In this document: positions 10,522-23,800 of the stretch, piece by piece
Position numbering within the stretch: position 1 is the stretch's first letter
Layout of the letters: each line of letters opens with the position of its first letter
Assembly (NCBI GenBank): GCA_008828725.1
Contig: MEHQ01004429.1
Span: 287,374-351,373, forward strand
DNA length: 64,000 bases
Reading direction: 5' to 3'
Source: Saccharina japonica
Taxonomy: Eukaryota; Sar; Phaeophyceae; Laminariales; Laminariaceae
Notes under the pieces: model-generated
What the model was told of the DNA's origin: nothing
Seen by the model: only the letters and a program-made list of their open reading frames with translations
Databases searched by the model: none
Program-made: the position numbers and the translations under genes

Positions 10522-11870
10522 CGGTTGAAAGCGAGGGGAAAAGCGGAGAGCCACTACGTACGCATTAGCACCCCGTCTAGATGCGGCGACAAAAACGCCG
10601 AAGAGGCGTACAGGGAGGAGAGGGGGGGGGAGGGGGTCATAGCGCAACGCAGTTGTTGACAGTCGTCACCCTTGTCGGACGAAAAGCTTCAGACAAAAAC
10701 AAACAAAACGCCCACCCTACGAAAGAAACAAAAAAAAAGCATCTTGCGTATAAGAGGTGGTCAAAACAATCGACGGCATCTTTGCCAGAGCACGGCCTGC
10801 GTCGCGATTGCAGACAGGTGCACGCAGGAGAACAGCAACGCCTCCCGCCGGCTGTCGAAACGAACGGCATCACAGATTCACAATAACCAAACAATGCGCA
10901 TCGACTCTCTCGGCGGCGCGCAGCGGGCGGCGGGGTCACCCCCCCCCCCCCGGCAATAAAAATGAGAGTTTTTTTTGTTTTAACTTGTTTCTGTTCGAAA
11001 AAGTAAATAAAGTCCAGCATCTCATCAAGAGCTGTTGTCGAAGCCAATAAGCTCCTTCCCCTCCCCCCCGCCCCCGCCCCACCTCCTGCCGATACACCTA
11101 CCGCAAGCGCACGCCAGCGCGACCACGTCCATTGCAGCTATTTATGCTACAATTACAACATCAATGCCCCGCCCCCTGACCGAGATCGCAGACTCTTGGG
11201 TCGCAAAGGCACGAAGTGAAACCGCCGGTGAAAGATGGGCCTTGTCGCGCGAGAAAAAGGTACGAGCCCTCGCTCGTGTTTTTTTTTACCAACACGACGA
11301 CGCCGGGAATAAAACCCGACCTGACGACCGGAGCACAAACCGACGGAACAAACATCAAACGCGATGGCGAAAAAAACCACCCAGCAAAACAGGAACACCG
11401 ACACACGCACCCGCACATGCCAACCGGCTGCAGCACGCCCAGGTCCCTAAATTCTAACAAGCCTGTTTGTCGAAGCTCCCACCCGCCCTTTCTCCCCCCC
11501 CCGACAACTTCACCCACCCACGCCGCCGGAGCGCCCATCGTTCGATGCGTGCCGCAAGGCCACAGCACCATAACCATACGCGATCTGGATGCGCGGAGCT
11601 CGGACGCTATGCTCAGTCGGACGTCGTCCTAGGTCGAAAATCTGGGCGCCAGAGCCCGCCCCCCCGCCCAAAGCGCGACGTGGGGCCCAGGAAGAAACCT
11701 GACAAGCTGCCATCAAAAATTCACCGGCCGCCAACAGCGCACGAACACGAGCCACCCCATGCATTGACTGACTGACGAACTGAGTAACGCCCAGCAGGCA
11801 GCAGCAAGGCAAGCAGCAGTCAGCAGCAGCCCGGTCGGAACGTGCCACCTCCCCCCGCTTCAAACTCTCC
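10522..11870. repeat. Direct duplication, copy 2
   Basis: Second copy of 9158-10497. It is contiguous with the RAB11 gene to its right and supplies the candidate last exon of that gene. Confidence 0.85.
11820..11864 (-). CDS. RAB11: RAB11 exon 6 (candidate last exon)
   Basis: After an AG at 11866-11865, the phase-0 frame reads [14 protein letters not shown] and a TGA stop. Phase and the terminal CC match expectation for a RAB. The sister copy near 10410-10480 reads instead into a run of Cys codons, so base accuracy here is doubtful. Confidence 0.55.
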   Translation of the reverse strand, partial: FEAGGGGTFRPGCC

Positions 11871-14800
11871 GCCCACCCCCACCCCCCCAAACTTTTACCC
11901 CTCCCCTTCTCCTCCCTCCCAGCCGCCCCCCCCCCCTTCTCAAACGGGTTACTTGCACGAGCCCGCGCAAGAGGACTTGGACCTGCTGCTGGCGTCGTCC
12001 CTCGCGCTCGAAATAGCGATTGTCTCCCCCTGTTGTCCGGGGAGGGAGGGAGGGAGGGAGGGAGGGAGGGAGAAAGCCCTTCAGTTCGGACAACAAGAAA
12101 CAAAAAACTCTTCGCAAGACAACAACCATTTTTTTTTTCATGTACGCCAAAAAGGCGCGCCATATCGCCGTCACATAATATGTACCAGGTATATATATAT
12201 ATATAGTTTCTCAACATCCCGCTCCCGCGAGGCACCCTGATCACACGCCGACCTGACCCCGCCAAACCAGCCTATCAAACGGAAACCAATACAAGCTTAA
12301 TGCTTAAGCAATGGCCGGAAGATTGTACTGAGTTGGTTGACACCAGAAATTTAATTTTCCTTAACGTCAAGCAACATATTAAGTATGCTCGAAAAATACA
12401 AAATACCACAATATCCCGACCGTTGTTTTACGTAAATAGTTGATGAAAACGGTCCTTATATTTAGGTACAAGAGAGGCAAAAAAAACACCAGCTGCAAGA
12501 CAGAGCATTTCGTCGAAATTCATCTCTGCAAGCTGTGTGATATACTAACGTGATACTTCCATCGACGCGTACTACGTACGGGTTTATATATTACACCATG
12601 CAGGATATATGAGTATGTATACGAAAAACGCTTATTGAGGGAACACAATCTGAAGCAGTGGAACTCAAGAGCGAATTCAACGATTTTTTTTTGCAGTTCG
12701 TGGCCAACGATATATTTGCCGTACCGTATGCTGTATTACATGTACGGCTGTTATGACAAAACGTACCTGAGATAGGTTCGGGCCCGCGGCGTTGTTGGCA
12801 GCTATTGTTTTCCTGCTCATCAACCGGTAAATTTCCGTCAGGATGCGCTGGAAGGCCGAGTCCACACCGCTAGCATCCAAAGCCGAAGTCTAGCCCACAT
12901 AACGGCGGCCGTGGTGGGAGGGAGGGAGGGAGGGAGGAGGAGCGGGGGGAGGGATAACGTCAAGAACAAAAAACAGAGAGCACAAGAGTAAAATACCTGG
13001 TATGCTATTAATAAGTAACTTCATACCTTGTGAAAGGTTAAGCTCGGCTGGAGGGATCGGGTGCGGAGGAAAACATTAAGTGAACGGACGTTACCATCAT
13101 ATTTTTACGTTCGAGTACTGGTATCAAGTTAATATTCCATAGGTAGGGTGTCAGGCAAGGCAAGGCAAGGCAAGGCAAGGCGAGGCAGGCAAGGCAAGCA
13201 AGGCAGGCAAGGCAGGCAAGGCAAGCAAGGCAAGCAAGGCAAGCAAGGCAAGCAAGGCAAGCAAGGCAAACAAGGAAAGCAAGGAAAGCAAGCACGCCGT
13301 GTATTCTGGCAAACAAAAACACATTTTGACTGACCGCTGAGCCCCCCCCCCCAACTTTTAATGTAACATACACATTGAACAAACGAAGTGAGCGCCCAAA
13401 ATGTCGGAGGGGTCTCTACTAGGAGTAGGAACGGTGCTCCGCCCGTCTCGAAAGGGATGTGTGGTCAATGGCCAAATAACTATAGCTGGCAACAAATGAG
13501 TACGCCCCCCCCACAGGGCTACGAGGCCCTACAGTCATACGACTACGGTCATGCACGTCATGATACCCCCCCCGCCTATGTTATACCTGGTATACGGAAA
13601 CAACGTTATGAGCGCCCAATTGTTGGAGGTGTCTTTACTAGGAGTAGGGGCGCCCAACTGCTGTTGGAGGTATCTCTGTTAGGAGTAGGAACGGTGCCCT
13701 GTCTCGAAAGGGATGCGTGGCCAATGGTGAAAATGACTAAGGCAAAAAACAAATGAGTCCCCCCCCCCCCGCCCCACCCCCGACCCTCTCCCACCTCAAG
13801 GAACGCGAGGTTGTGCTTCTTCGCAAACTCCATCGCCTCCTCGTGGGTGACCGTCCGCAAGTGCCTGCCAGTGTCGAGAGTCGCCGCCAACAAAAACCAC
13901 GGAGCACGGCGGGAAGACAGAAAGGGGCGCACAAGATGGGGTCAGGTTCGCCGCTGGACCGTCTACCCACGTACCGGCTTTGCTCATGTCGGCGTCCAGC
14001 ATGACGCGGATCTATGGTCGTACGATTAGGGCAATGCATGCCAAGAGCACTCCCCGCATATGACTACGGTCATGCATGACATGAGTACACCCCCCCCCCA
14101 CCCAACGTAATGAGCGCCCAAGTGTTGGAGGTGTCTCTATTAGGAGTAGGAACGGTGCTCCGTCTCGAAAAGGGATGCGTGGTCAATGGTCAAATGACTA
14201 AGGCAAGCAACAAATGAGTACGCTCCACCCCCCCAACGTCTGCCTGGTTGGTGAAAACTTAAGGTGCTCCGTCCCGGCATTGTAGGGATGCGAGGGTCTA
14301 TAGTCATGCGACTATGGCCGTGCACGACATGAGCACACACCCCCACCCCTCCCCTCCCCGCCCGCCTCCTCCCTCACTATGTCAGTTCTGACATACATGT
14401 ATACGAAAGAGGCGTGTTACGATAGGGGGCAGCATTTTTTGCCTTAAAAGGCAAATATTTAAATATTTCATGACTTGATCGGTGGGCCTTAACCCAATTT
14501 CGTTAGAATGCCACAAAAAAAAATGTTTTTACACTATTATTCGTGATACCCCTACTGTAGGCTTTGAGATTGTTCATCCGGGTTTTCCACTTTTAGCTTT
14601 TCTCAAAACCAGTTTTTGGGTGGGAAATACGTAGAGCCCCTACACTATAATCAAGTGAGAAGCCTCAGAAACATGAGATGCTGCCCCTATAAGGCACCAC
14701 CCCTATAAGGCGCTACCGCTATACTATAATCAAGTGAGGAGCCTCAGAAAAATAAGGCGCCGACCCTAGAAGGCAAATATTATAGCACGCGTCTATATAA

Positions 14801-17800
14801 CGACGTACACACCTGAGATCGCTCTTGTTACCAATGAGCATGACCACGATGTTGGCCTCCGCATGGTCGCGCAGCTCCTTCAGCCACCGCTCAACGTTCT
14901 CGAACGTCACGTGCTTAGAGATATCGTAGACCAGCAGCGCGCCGACCGCCCCTCGGTAGTAAGCCGACGTGATCGCCCTGTACAGCGGAGCCAGACACAC
15001 ACAGAGAGAGGTTGATAGTTGAGGTTGAGTTTTGAGGTTTGAGTTTGAGATTGAGCTCCAGATAGAGAGAGAAAATGAGAGAGAAATCGAGATCAAGATT
15101 GAGAGAGGTTGAGTTTGAGTTTGAGAGTTTTAGTTTGAGCCTTTGAGTTTGAGGCGGAGATTGAGATTCAGAGACAGAAAATGGGCAATCTAACAAAAAC
15201 AGTTCGTTCATAAGGTTATAAAGCCTGCGTGATGCTACGTACCAGGTAGGGTTTCGCTAGGTAATGCTATACGATGAGGCAGTGTGGGACGGGCCCGACA
15301 ACTGTTGTGCAGGTTGCCTCTGGCTACTCTTGATCGATCACTTACACGTGCTGGTATCACATTACAATAGCTCTCCCTCGCCTCTCCACATGCTTCTGGC
15401 AAGACTACGAGTATCCCTCTTCCAAGAGGAATAATAACTAATAACGCCTCCACAACAATACATGGAAAAGGGGGACACCCATGACAAAGTCAACAGACTC
15501 CTTCGCCTTCCGTACCCTGTATAGGCGACCGGGTCTGTTAATTTTGCATGGGTATATCCCCTTTTCCCCTTGTATTGTTGTGCAGGTGTTACTATCTATT
15601 ATTCCTCTTGGAAGAGGGATAGTCTTGCCCCCCCCCCCTCAGAAGCATCTAGAGAGGCAAGGGAGGGACTATTGTAATGTGATACCAGCACGTGCGAGTG
15701 ATCAACAGCAGCCATGGACAACCTGCACAGCAGTAGTCGGGCCCGTCCCATACTGCCTCATCGTATGTATTACATTACCTAAGCTAAAACCTCCTGGTGT
15801 ATACGTATCATCACGCAGTCTATAAAACGTAGACAGGGTGGAAACGGAAATACGTGTGGAATAGTATACGTAAAAACGGAAGGTAAGCCTATACAGAGCA
15901 GAAACGGAACTATACGTGGAATACCGTACGTACGCAAAAGCGGCAGGTATATAAGGGGCAACGAAAGACGCAACGTGAGAGACAGAGGGGATTACACGAC
16001 AAAAAACAAAACAAAAACGCGAAAAATGCGAAACAAAAACAACAAAAACACATGTTTTTTTCACCTGTAGCGTTCCTGTCCCGCCGTATCCCAAATCTGA
16101 GCCTTGATTGTCTTCCCCTCCGTCTGAATGCTCTTCGTAGCGAACTCCACCCCGATCGTGGACTTGCTCTCCAGGTTAAACTCGTTGCGCGTGAAACGCG
16201 AGAGGAGGTTCGACTTTCCGACACCCGAATCCCCGATCAGGACAACTGCAATACAAAAAAAAAAGTGGAAACCCCAAAACCCACCACCACACGGGCCGAT
16301 ATTTTTCCCGTCGACCAATCAGAAGAATCGCCGTGGATGGTTATAAGTTGTTCCGCCGCCGTATCGTCAACAACAACGACAACAGAAAAAAAAACGGCGG
16401 TTACATTTATTTTGTTGTTTTTGATTGTTGATGGAACCGAGCCAGCCAATCAAACCAACACCAGTCGCGGGGTAGAGAGTGTTTGATTTTGTGATGAAAA
16501 ACCACCCCGTACAGGTCAACAAAGGAAACGAAACCAGGCACGGGAGGGGGGTACAGGGGGGAGGTAGGGGGTAGGGAGGGGTAGGGGGGGGAGAAGCATT
16601 AGCAACAAGATAGCAAGAGCGTCTGCCACGTGAGGTTCAATGTTGCTGTGCTCAAGGATCAACTGATACGATATACATCCTGCATTAGGACATATAAAAC
16701 CCGTAAGTACGCGCGATCGAAGTATTACACTCAGCTAGCAAAAATGAGTTTCGACGAAATCCTCGATCTCACAGCTGTTTTTTTTTTTTTTTTTTTTTTT
16801 TTAATTTTTTGTTCAAAACATATATACTGCGTGCCTTCAGGAAAGCTATGCGTAAGCCGATTTAGGATGATCCAACTCGTGCACATCAAGATCGGGGGGG
16901 AGTGGGGAATACTCGTAGGGGAACGTAAAACGTAAAACAATCGTGAGCGACGTGCAGATCACTGCGTGAAGCGGTCGGCTTCACACGAGTATCATACGTA
17001 CCGACACATCTGAGGACTTCCCCCGTGCGAGGAAACTGTATATACGTACGTGCAACAGTAAGAGTACCCAAATACAACAAAACATGTAGGACAAAGTCAA
17101 CACTGAACCCACACTGCTTGCACTCGTTACGCCTTGTGCACAGCAAGCAGCAGCAGCAGCAGCATAGCGATCACGTACAGCGCACCACAGAGCGGTAAAC
17201 GTTACTCAGTTAATGGTTACGATAGTCTGCTGGTGAACCATTTATTGAGGGAACTACACATTGAGGGTGGCTAAAACGTCGAGAGTTGATAAGAGTCTCC
17301 GGAGCTCGGACACCACCTGCCTCCGCCGGAAATCCATCTCAAGGTTCCTTCAAACTTCAAAGCTTCCACACCTCGGACAGATAATCGACAGGTAGATCAT
17401 ACAGATCATCTACAGATAGATCATACAGATCATCTACAGATAGATCATACAGATCATCTACAGATAGATCATACATATCATCTACAGATAGATCATACAG
17501 ATCATCTACAGATAGATCATATAGATCATCTACAGATCATACAGATCATTTCCAGATAGATATACAGATCATCTACAGATCATACAGATCATCTACAGAT
17601 AGATCAGATAGATAATCTAGACCCTAACCTGCCGTCATGATATGTTGCGCAGGATCTGTGTAGTAAAAATCCAATCCAGGAAGCATGTGCCATAGATCAT
17701 GCAGATCGTACGGCTTCCACCCGGCAACATGAGCTAGATCATACAGATCATACAGATCATACAGATCATACAGATCATACAGATCATACAGATCATATGG

Positions 17801-20800
17801 TCCGTGCTGGACACATTATCCAATAATGTTTCCGGTCATAGCATTTGAAATACGGCGAATAGGACGATAGTGCTACGACAATCCTCAGGGTCGGGCGAGC
17901 ACATATCGTTTTCACAAAAAAAAAAAGTTCGCGTACATTAAAACCAAGTAAGTTATAGCTTGTCTTTTTTTTTTCCCCGACAAAATCATGAAAATCTGTC
18001 TAATTTTCGTTTTTTGTAAATTTCCAAATGAAGTTCGGCCTGTAGAATTGGGAGGGGAAGCGTTTCTCACCATGTTGTTTTGATCGTGTGGGTGGGTGGG
18101 TGGGTGGGTGGGTGGGTTTCACCAAAAACGAGAATCCCTTTGACGTCCCGGATGCGGTTTTTGCTCGGTATCTTCGTCATTATCTCCTGTTTTTACAAAC
18201 TGGAGACAGTTTGAATTCGTAATTCTCAAGGGCTCTCGATTGCCGCCCTAACTAGTGGCTTGTTAAAATAGCATCAACCATGAAAAAAACTTAAATGTAA
18301 TTTTTCTGGTATATTTAAGAACCGGTACTACGTTTTTGGCACTTCGGATTAGTGTGGGTAACAAAGTGCAGTTCTGAAAGGGTTAATGAGTCAAAAAGCA
18401 TCCAGAAAAACCCTAACATCATATTTGGCCATTAATAAATAGAGGTGCTCGTTTCCGATGTGTTTTCGGTTGTCGGAACTACAGTAGTACACAGATGCTC
18501 CGAGTATACTCGATATTCCGAGTATACTCGGGAGTATCGAGCATTTTTCGTACTCCGAGTACTGAGAGTACAAGGACAGGTTGTAAACAACTATTGAATC
18601 CAAACGCTCCTTATGGTTCGGGAGATGTTGGTTTCTATATTGAATCAAAATGCTCCTTATGGTTCGGGACATACCTGGTACACACTGTAGTGGTTTCTGG
18701 TGCTACAACAGAGGAGTGAATAATTACCCCGTAACCTGCTACCTGTATGAGCACTATGCACCTACAGCACTCGTACGCACTATACAAGTATATGCGACCG
18801 GTAGACATTCTTAGGACGGGGGGCCAAATAAATCGAAACCCACGATGCACTGAAAAAAGAGAACATGTATCTCCTTATATGTACACACCATAATTGGTTA
18901 CGGATCACCATGTCCCCCCGGAATAGTAGAGGCGTAGAACATGCGGCAGAGTAGGGGACAGGGGACACGGGGGGTACTCATGTCATGCATGGCCTTAGTT
19001 AGAAGCATGCACCATAGACCGACACATCCCTACAACGCCGGCACGGAGCACGCCGGGTTTTCGCCGACCAGGCAGGCATTGCTCGCACCACAAGCACGAA
19101 GCACCGTGAGGTGTTATGCAGGCCAGTCGCATGATGGGTGCACTGCGTCCTACTAAGCACCGCTCGTGAGGCAGGCTTTCTTGCATATGGACGATATAGC
19201 GCCGAATGAATCAATTGGTTTCTCTGATGTGGTCAGGGGAGAGATGATAGGAACCCCTCCCCGCCCCCAAAAAGCTCCAAAATTGAAGTTCCGTGCAATG
19301 TCCCCTACGTCGAAACACGTAAACAACAGGGTCCACGATTACATGAGTACCCCGTATCAGACAAACTGACGGGGTCTTTCGCCAAACCTGGTACATACTC
19401 CTATCGTACGCCATGCGAGTACCACGCCTGCTGTCTCTCTTCCCTTTCCGGGGGTTCTTTTCGTCATTCACAACATCACACCCGGCTGAGGTTTGCAAAG
19501 AGGACGAGGCGGTACGATAAGCGACAACCAAAAGCCAGATTTTAAGGTGATCAAATCCCGCTCTGCGGGATGGACTGAAAGCGGGAAAAAATCTCCCCAA
19601 CAGCAGCACTACGAGTACCTGGCGCCACTATGGACCGGACGTGAGTGTAAGGACCGTTTAGACTTGCATGTGTAAACACCACCGGTCCTTACACTTCCGT
19701 CCAGTGGTCCCGACAGACATAAAGCTCCGCCACGATAAGCGAAATACTTCCACCAATCAGAGCGGTAGACAGAAACGGTACGTATATACGAAGCATTAAC
19801 CTCTTTGGGGACCCCTTTGATAGCGACCAACAAATATACCACTCTGGGCGTAAATATAAGAGCCGTTTTTCCTTCAATATGAGGATGAAGTGGTCCTTAT
19901 ATTTACGCTCAGCAGAGTGGTATCTTTTTTCGGTGTTGTCAACCGCCTATAATATGTACGAGGAGCGTGAGCTGAGCGCTCAGCAGTAGACCGCCTCCGG
20001 AGAACTTGCACGTACGTGCGAGTCTAACGAATCTGCACGTACATTCAATACGGTTATATGTATAGCAGGAGTTGTTGTAGATATGTATGGCCTACATGGG
20101 TACCAAATGGGACCGAGGTGCCAGGTGGGCCTCCGGCGGCTCCTGCGAAGGGCTGATCATATTTCTGCACCTTGTGGGTGGGAGCAGGGTGCCGAATGGG
20201 ATCGGATCCGGGTGGGAGCAAGGGTAAATATGGTGCAACAATGATGGTGGAAAAGTACGTGCAGATCTAACAGCCCACAGCACGTACGAGCAAATATACG
20301 GCTGGTGGCAGTAGACGGGTAGGGTAATGCTGCCTTCCTTCGAACGTGCCGTAGGGCTCCTTGCATCGCAACCATTGTAACTCGGGACACCAATCTTTTA
20401 TCGTCTCCCGGTCACGCGAAAACAGTGGCCGCTGCCGTACTCGTCAATTTGTATATACAGCAGTGGGTAGGTACCCCTATTTAAGAGAGCCAGAGACAAG
20501 CTATAAGCCAAAACAAGCGCTTTTAACCCCTCAAGAACTGGTCCCCCACATATTTGGGGGACAAACTACTTGGAATTAGTGTGGGGTCTTTTTTTCAGTT
20601 ATGAATGGGTTATAACCCATTTAGGACTGCAGTCCCGATGTGGGGACAAAACACTCGGAATTAGAGTGAATTGCTTTTTTCTAGACAGTGCCGTTCTAAA
20701 AGGGTTATAACTACACACTGCTCTTATCTATAGTGGGCAATATATAGCTTTTAGTATAGGCAGGACATGCCGATTTGACCGCTCTTAACCCATTCAGAAC

Positions 20801-23800
20801 GGAAAACAAATTGTCCCACACTAATTCCAAGTAGTTTGTCCCCAAATTCGTGGGACCAGTTCTTAACCCATTCGGAACTGAAAAAAATGACCCACACTAA
20901 TTCCAAGTAGTTTGTCCCCAAATTCGTGGGACCAGTTCTTAAGGGGTTAAATCCCAAAAATGCTCTTATAGCTTTAGCAGGCAGGACATCCCGATTTGAC
21001 CGCTCTTAACCCATTCAGAACTGAAAACAAATTGTCCCACACTAATTCCAAGTAATATGTCCCCAAATTCGTGGGACCAGTTCTTAAGGGGTTAAATCCC
21101 AAAAATGCTTTTACCTTGGGCGCTCTTGAATCGGGGTACCCACTGATGTATCGTCAATTTTCCGCTCTCGAAAGTCCCACGAGGGTGGACAACCCCTTTC
21201 GCCCCTTTGGGGACGTTACTCGTATCCCTCTTATTAACCCCTTAAGAACCGGTGCCTCATTTTTGGGGACAAACTACTTGGAATTAGTGTGGGATACGTT
21301 TTTTTCAGTTCTGAAAGGGTTAAGGACGGCACTCCCAAATTACTTAAATTCAGACTTGGGATGCAGCACTAGGAAGGGATCTAAAGAGAGGGGAGACATG
21401 GGCCACACGAAGAAAGAAAGCCCGGACTGCTGGAATGGGTGAGAGGGGGGGGGGGAGCAGGGGGGTACCCGAAACTGTTTTTTCAATAAATTGGAAGGAG
21501 ATGTAAACGACACTTACATGCAGGATGATGATGCCACTCCTATTTACGTACGGCTATTTATAGGCGGCCTGCCGCTCACGCTACGTAGACGGTCTGATTT
21601 GAGACCGACCGCTCGTGCCGCCGTTTTCTCGCTGTACCCAGCCAATAGCAATACCGCCGTGGAGATTAGGCTTAACTCTATTGACCATATTGAATAGAAC
21701 CAAATATTGTTGGTAAAAATAGTGAAATATATGCGTTTTTGTGTATACCGTAGGTCGTATTTACTAGTATTTACTATGGTCCACCGTAATATATAGAATA
21801 CCAGCTACAGCAGAGCCGGGCACCTGCTAAGTATAATACTAAGAACAACGAACACTACGTAAGAAAGCCAGGCTTGGATTTGCAAAATAAACCAAGAAAT
21901 CCGGGCGCCGATACGTACACCGATACATTTGGCTGGATACGATACACAGTTGGTGCACAACGCACACGTTTCCCAGTTAAGAATAATAAACCATAGCCTC
22001 GGGGTCATTAATTTCTGTTCCTTACCAATAATGAAAATGTCCTGTTGTATATACCCTGCTGACAAACAAAAATATCGCTCTGTCCGATAATATAAGAAAC
22101 GTTTGATATTCACATCTAGAGGTCAAACGTGGACTATATTTATGAGCAAGGCCAATATCGGTAGGGGAAACTATTGCTGTAGACAAGACAACCGTTGCAA
22201 AAACGCGGGCTCCGCTCCGTTCGCTCGCTCGGAATGTGAAACAAAACCAAATCCATCACGCGCATTCCCACCCAGAACACGCAGATCCTGGCACCTAGAA
22301 CGCAGATCAACGTCAACAAGACAGAACAAACCGAAAGGACTGCTTGCTGTCCGCCGTCGGTATGTATGCTGTCCGCCGTCGGTATGTGGGCATACGGCCT
22401 CGCCTTGCCTCGCACACCGTAGAGGGTAGAGTACCAATTATTCCACACAATTGCTTGTTTGCTGGTTGGCTGGCTGCGCGGCCAAACCTTGATTTGGTGT
22501 GGCCGACCCTTGGGATCAGCGTGTGCTTGTAGGGTATCATGGGGAGTACAAGGTAGAGGTATCACATATAGAGAAGATTAAAACAACAGCTGTGAGATCG
22601 AGGACTTGGTCGACACTCATCTTTGCAAGCTGCGTGGGATACTTCGATCGCGCGAACTACGGCTTTTGAGGGGAACGAAAACCTGACAGCTGCGGAACTC
22701 AACGGAGGTCAAATACATACGGTATACTCCCTACACCTTACACTGGCCCGCCGGTGTCTCCGTAGATTCCCCATACTACCAAATCTCCTACAGTACGTCT
22801 GGTGTCTACTGCACTTCGTTACCGTTGTTGCAAATAGACGCAGATTGATAGAACGGTGGGAATCGACGACAGACGGTCGGTATTGAGTTTTGGAGCGGTC
22901 GGTGGTCTATAAGGACCGACGGAACCACAGACCGGCATCGAGGCACGCACGACGCACGACAATTACAAAAAAAACATCAACTATGGCCCTTAATAACCCT
23001 CTTTGGGACTTAATCAACTTGATTATAGTATACAGGGAAAAATCGACCATTCAAAAAAAGGTGACGGATTACAGCGACGGACGGCCACTGCTTGATTGGG
23101 GCGGGCATGGCACAGATCGGTGTCCAAGGTACAATGGTTGCAATGCAAGGAGTCGGGACCAAACGGGCGCACCATGATCCTTACCCGTACCGCTGGGGCG
23201 CTCACGGCGCTCGTCGGCGGTTGAAAACACCAAAAGTTATCGTTTTTATGGTCGCTATCCCTCACATCCCTTACATCCCTTAAAAGGGGTCCGTTCCATA
23301 GGGGGTACTATTTATAACCTTTCGTCGCTGATCTCTCGGCGCCTAACTGGAGGCCTCTCGCTCGGGGTGAGGTCAGGCTAAGGCTCTACCTTTTCAGTAC
23401 CGCAATATGCAGAAACGTGTACCTTAAGTCCAATTTCACGTTAATATGTGCCCGAAATGGTGGTGTAGGCTCATATATATAAGGTATAATGGGGTTAATA
23501 TACCCATCCATTGATGGAAAAAAAAGCTGTTTCGGCGTGCTTCCTTGGTCAAGACACACCCATATACCAGGTATTATATTTGCACGCTGCTCTCCCGCTT
23601 CCACCCCCTGATCCCGCCCGGACCTTATTCGTATCCCTCCAAAACTGGTCCTGGGGACCGTAAATACTGAAGCCACCGCCAGGGCCCACCAAGCGCGCTG
23701 ATCCATCCCAACACCGACCAGAATCGACCGTCGAATGGCCAGCAAAGCTATACGTAAGGTTGGCCACAGCCAGCAAACAATTTTGTCGAAATTATAAGGC

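Noticed and set aside
11945-12015. Plus-strand peptide ...[17 protein letters not shown], resembling a ubiquitin-interacting helix
   Set aside because: Too short and without paired splice sites; it lies just downstream of a duplicated block. It could be an exon of an unseen gene but is not supported.
11510-12265. 251-codon minus-strand frame
   Set aside because: It crosses the candidate RAB11 last exon in another frame and runs through GGGA repeats and the indel-prone duplicated block.
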